From Actinotignum schaalii (GTDB lineage: Bacteria > Actinomycetota > Actinomycetes > Actinomycetales > Actinomycetaceae): a stretch of 8,888 bases of DNA. Positions 7,376 through 8,888 of this stretch are shown here, piece by piece. Below the pieces are notes generated by a model. The model was not told where the DNA came from, did no database searches, and saw only the letters and a program-made list of their open reading frames with translations. Each line of letters opens with the position of its first letter. The stretch's first letter is position 1. The DNA is taken from positions 1 to 8,888 of the forward strand of contig CAMIHT010000058.1 of NCBI GenBank assembly GCA_946222725.1. Direction: 5' to 3'. The position numbers and the translations under genes are program-made.

Positions 7376-7443
7376 GCGCGGGCGACGCGCCGTGGGGTGG
7401 CCCTGCTACCTGCAGCCAGCTCCCCCGGCATCGTCGCCCGCGC
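7376..7443 (-). other. Large intercistronic stem-loop upstream of arcC
   Basis: A perfect 12-bp inverted repeat (gcgcgggcgacg at 7376-7387, its complement at 7432-7443) encloses 44 nt that can fold further. GCC/GGC and GGGG/CCCC pairs nest inside it, and CTGC/GCAG closes a 5-nt loop at the tip. There is no U-run after it. It lies between arcB and arcC, immediately before the arcC ribosome site. Candidate roles are an RNase processing or stability element that sets different arcB and arcC levels, or partial termination. The pairing is seen in the sequence; the role is inference. Confidence 0.6.
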
Positions 7444-7450
7444 TTATCTC

Positions 7451-7474
7451 GGCACGGCCGCGCGGGCGCGTGCC
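7451..7474 (-). other. Second intercistronic hairpin after arcB
   Basis: A 6-bp perfect stem (ggcacg 7451-7456 with cgtgcc 7469-7474) can extend by 3 further GC pairs past a bulged base, leaving a 5-nt loop. It begins 9 nt after the arcB stop codon. There is no U tract. With the larger stem-loop 7 nt further on, it makes the arcB-arcC spacer almost wholly structured. Confidence 0.45.
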
Positions 7475-7477
7475 TGA

Positions 7478-7495
7478 ACCCTCCTAGGAGAGGGT
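7478..7495 (-). other. Hairpin spanning the arcB stop codon
   Basis: accctc (7478-7483) pairs with gagggt (7490-7495) around a 6-nt loop that contains the TAG stop. The centre ctcctaggag (7481-7490) is also a perfect 10-bp DNA palindrome with the generally rare CTAG in the middle. It would be melted by ribosomes ending arcB translation, so it can form only when arcB is not being read. Confidence 0.35.
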
Positions 7496-8479
7496 CGCGT
7501 ACATAACGGCCTTAATGGTGTGCATGCGGTTCTCCGCTTCATCGAAGACGCGCGAACGCGGACCTTCGAAGACCCGGTCTTCCACTTCCATTTCCGTCAC
7601 TCCGAACTTCTTGGCGATTTCTGCGCCGATGGTGGTGTTCGTGTCATGGAAGGAGGGCAGGCAGTGCATGAAGATCGCTTCCGGATCTGCCTTGTCCATG
7701 AGTTCCTGGGTGACGCGGTAAGCTTCCAGCTCCGCGATACGCGAGGCCCATACCTCGTCCGGTTCGCCCATGGATACCCAAATATCGGTGTAGATCACGT
7801 GGGCGCCAGCCGCGGCAGCCGCGGCATCTTCAGTGAGCGTTACGCTGCCGCCGGACTCCGCGGCGAGTTCCTTGCAGGTATCCACCAGCCACTCTTCGGG
7901 CATGCGATCCTTCGGGCCGCAGGCCACGAAGTGGAGGCCCAGCTTCGAGCAGACCACCATAAGCGAGTTCGCCACGTTATTGCGCGCATCGCCGAAGAAC
8001 ACGAACTTCTTGCCCTTAATGCCGTCCTCAAAGTTTTCCTGCACGGTGAGGATATCGGCGAGCATCTGGGTGGGGTGGAAGAGGTCGGTCAGGCCGTTCC
8101 ATACCGGCACGCCGGCCTTGGCGCCCATTTCTTCCACGAGTTCCTGGGAGAAGCCGCGGTATTCGATGCCGTCGTACATGCGGCCCAGCACCCGGGCGGT
8201 ATCCTCAATGGATTCCTTCTTGCCCATCTGGGAGCTGCCCGGATCCAGGTAGGTCACTCCCATGCCCAGATCCATGCCGGCCACTTCGAAGGAGCAGCGG
8301 GTGCGGGTGGAGGTCTTTTCGAAGAGCAGCACAATATTCTTGCCTTCGAGGTAGCGGTGCGGGGTACCGCTGAGCTTAAGCTCCTTGAACTGCGCGGATA
8401 GACGCAGCAGGTAGCGGATTTCATCGGGCGTAAAATCGAGCAGCTTGAGGAAGTTGCGTCCGCGGATATTGACAGCCAT
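7484..8479 (-). CDS. arcB: Ornithine carbamoyltransferase, catabolic type
   Basis: Interconverts citrulline plus phosphate with ornithine plus carbamoyl phosphate in the cytoplasm; in this operon it likely runs towards carbamoyl phosphate for ArcC. The carbamoyl-phosphate site is complete: STRTR (57-61) and FHPTQ (134-138). The ornithine loop DIWVSMGE (232-239) carries the SMG motif that separates ornithine enzymes from putrescine and aspartate carbamoyltransferases. HCLPSFHDT (272-280) holds the catalytic cysteine and resembles ArcB more than typical biosynthetic ArgF. Length of 331 residues is usual. ATG at 8479 has AAAGGA 6 nt upstream, partly within a long inverted repeat. No arginine deiminase gene is beside it, and the upstream neighbour is rsmI. 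A biosynthetic ArgF role is possible but less likely given ArcC and the transporter downstream. Confidence 0.95.
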   Translation of the reverse strand: MAVNIRGRNFLKLLDFTPDEIRYLLRLSAQFKELKLSGTPHRYLEGKNIVLLFEKTSTRTRCSFEVAGMDLGMGVTYLDPGSSQMGKKESIEDTARVLGRMYDGIEYRGFSQELVEEMGAKAGVPVWNGLTDLFHPTQMLADILTVQENFEDGIKGKKFVFFGDARNNVANSLMVVCSKLGLHFVACGPKDRMPEEWLVDTCKELAAESGGSVTLTEDAAAAAAGAHVIYTDIWVSMGEPDEVWASRIAELEAYRVTQELMDKADPEAIFMHCLPSFHDTNTTIGAEIAKKFGVTEMEVEDRVFEGPRSRVFDEAENRMHTIKAVMYATLS

Positions 8480-8488
8480 TGTCGTTCC

Positions 8489-8675
8489 TTTCCTAGCGCG
8501 GTCCGTGGTCCCGTTCGGGCAGACCTGCCAGCGGTAACGGGGTCTTCTTTGGCCCCTGGGATCACTGTTGGCTGTCCAACCCGTACCCGCCTCGCGGCGA
8601 GAGGATCATGTCCCGGCCCCGGTTCCCCGGGGGTTGTTTTTACTGTGCATGATCTGGGTCACGCGCGCTAGGAAA
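8489..8675. repeat. 12-bp inverted repeat, one arm overlapping the arcB ribosome-binding site
   Basis: tttcctagcgcg (8489-8500) is the exact reverse complement of cgcgctaggaaa (8664-8675), 163 nt apart. In minus-strand RNA the upstream arm UUUCCUAGCGCG can pair with CGCGCUAGGAAA, whose last As begin the AAAGGA ribosome site. A G-U pair can extend it one step into that site. A perfect 12-bp match within 280 nt is unlikely by chance. Confidence 0.55.
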
Positions 8676-8678
8676 ATC

Positions 8679-8742
8679 CGGGTGGAGCGCGGGTGGAACG
8701 TGGTTTAGCTCCGTTTTTCGGGTCCTAAACCCCACTAAACCC
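8679..8742. repeat. Two pairs of helically phased direct repeats upstream of arcB
   Basis: cgggtgga occurs at 8679-8686 and 8690-8697 (11-bp period). ctaaaccc occurs at 8725-8732 and 8735-8742 (10-bp period). An inverted copy ggtttag lies at 8702-8708, which can also pair with 8725-8731. Repeats one helical turn apart are typical of sites bound side by side by a regulator, which could be the LuxR-type protein of this window. The ctaaaccc set also lies just after rsmI and might act in its termination. Confidence 0.45.
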
Positions 8743-8757
8743 GCATATTTTCGCGCT

Positions 8758-8888
8758 TTAATCGCCCTCGTTGAGCGCGGCTCGGTAGAGCTCATTCGTG
8801 CGCAATCCGGTGCGAGCGGCCACGAAAGCGGCGGCGTCTTTGCGGCGCAGGCCGAGCTGACACAGTTCGGCGACGTCGCCCACGGCCC
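8758..8888 (-). CDS. rsmI: 16S rRNA (cytidine1402-2'-O)-methyltransferase, C-terminal fragment
   Basis: Only the last 42 codons and the TAA stop are present; the rest lies beyond the right edge. RsmI uses S-adenosylmethionine to 2'-O-methylate C1402 in the ribosomal decoding centre. The visible end contains [20 protein letters not shown], then ELYRAAL. This fits the short helical C-terminal domain of the family, whose pattern is a (G)M/L-x-x-KDA-x(5)-A-x-x-TG start followed by x-LY-x-x-AL near the end. The gene order rsmI, then metG and tatD, is common in Actinobacteria and supports the call. The fragment is short, so the identification rests on this motif and the neighbourhood. Confidence 0.75.
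   Translation of the reverse strand, partial: AVGDVAELCQLGLRRKDAAAFVAARTGLRTNELYRAALNEGD

Larger units (their letters stand above)
8480..8757 (-). promoter_or_regulatory. Repeat-rich leader and control region of the arc operon
   Basis: A 278-nt non-coding stretch between rsmI and arcB. I see two pairs of direct repeats (8679-8697 and 8725-8742) and a 12-bp inverted repeat between 8489-8500 and 8664-8675. A Crp/Fnr-like half-matched site (catga-N6-tcacg, 8648-8663) matches 7 of 10 TGTGA-N6-TCACA positions. Small hairpins lie at 8518-8529, 8539-8556 and 8567-8580. A perfect -10 box is not evident; CATGAT near 8605-8610 on the minus strand is a weak candidate. The arc promoter must lie here unless the genes are read through from rsmI. 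Confidence 0.5.

Noticed and set aside
7376..7474. Transcription terminator between arcB and arcC
   Set aside because: The stems are strong but there is no U tract, and arcC and the transporter have no obvious promoter of their own. A processing or stability role fits better, though partial termination cannot be excluded.
7444..7486. Small ORF after the AGGAGGG at the arcB stop
   Set aside because: The Shine-Dalgarno-like string has no start codon at a workable distance; the only nearby GTG gives three codons before a stop.
5854..7506. Very long plus-strand open frame (550 codons) opposite arcC and the transporter
   Set aside because: It is the antisense of two clear genes with intact catalytic and family motifs. 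Its translation is His/Gly/Arg-rich with no recognisable domain, and stop-free antisense frames are expected in GC-rich coding DNA.
7520..8401. Plus-strand open frame opposite arcB
   Set aside because: It mirrors arcB, which has all catalytic motifs. The His/Gly-rich translation shows no family resemblance.
8518..8529. Near-palindrome ggcag-ac-ctgcc and neighbouring small hairpins as a riboswitch
   Set aside because: No recognisable riboswitch or T-box core is present; the stems are short and of a kind expected in GC-rich leaders.

Overview
The window is GC-rich, gene-dense DNA from what looks like an actinobacterium. The evidence is the protein types (a four-cysteine MetRS, a TatD with a VIDNHTH start, a PncA very close to the mycobacterial type), purine-rich Shine-Dalgarno sequences, and stem-loops without U tails at operon ends. 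The arginine-catabolism genes and the Crp-like half-site suggest a facultatively anaerobic, possibly host-associated Actinomycetaceae-like organism. That placement is inference; no rRNA or other taxonomic marker is present.

Layout. (1) Positions 1-2488, minus strand: a housekeeping pair, metG followed 3 nt later by a GTG-started tatD that runs off the left edge. (2) Positions 2489-2628: a divergent promoter region with an inverted repeat over AT-rich -10-like sequences. (3) Positions 2629-3441, plus strand: nicotinamidase pncA with an unusual, extremely acidic C-terminal tail. (4) Positions 3475-4440, minus strand: an unnamed regulator with seven predicted membrane segments and a C-terminal LuxR helix-turn-helix, with its own TATAAT promoter. 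(5) Positions 4586-8479, minus strand: the operon arcB (ornithine carbamoyltransferase), arcC (carbamate kinase) and a YfcC/ArcD-type transporter, ending in a strong stem-loop. (6) Positions 8480-8757: a repeat-rich leader and promoter region for arcB. (7) Positions 8758-8888: the C-terminus of rsmI, entering from the right edge.

How the genes work together. ArcB converts citrulline and phosphate to ornithine and carbamoyl phosphate. ArcC transfers the phosphoryl group to ADP, giving ATP, ammonia and CO2. The transporter probably exchanges substrate for ornithine. Arginine deiminase (arcA), which normally supplies citrulline, is absent: arcB is preceded directly by rsmI and the transporter is followed by the regulator. 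Either arcA is elsewhere or the cell imports citrulline. The membrane-anchored LuxR protein beside the transporter is the obvious candidate regulator. rsmI, metG and tatD are often neighbours in Actinobacteria, so the arc genes, regulator and pncA read as an accessory block lodged in a conserved housekeeping neighbourhood.

The most unusual material is the membrane LuxR regulator, the acidic PncA tail, and the RNA and operator architecture around arcB and arcC: three tandem stem-loops between the genes, a 12-bp inverted repeat reaching the arcB ribosome-binding site, and helically phased direct repeats upstream. No gene-free stretch exceeds 300 bases, and I saw no tRNA, rRNA, CRISPR array or insertion sequence.
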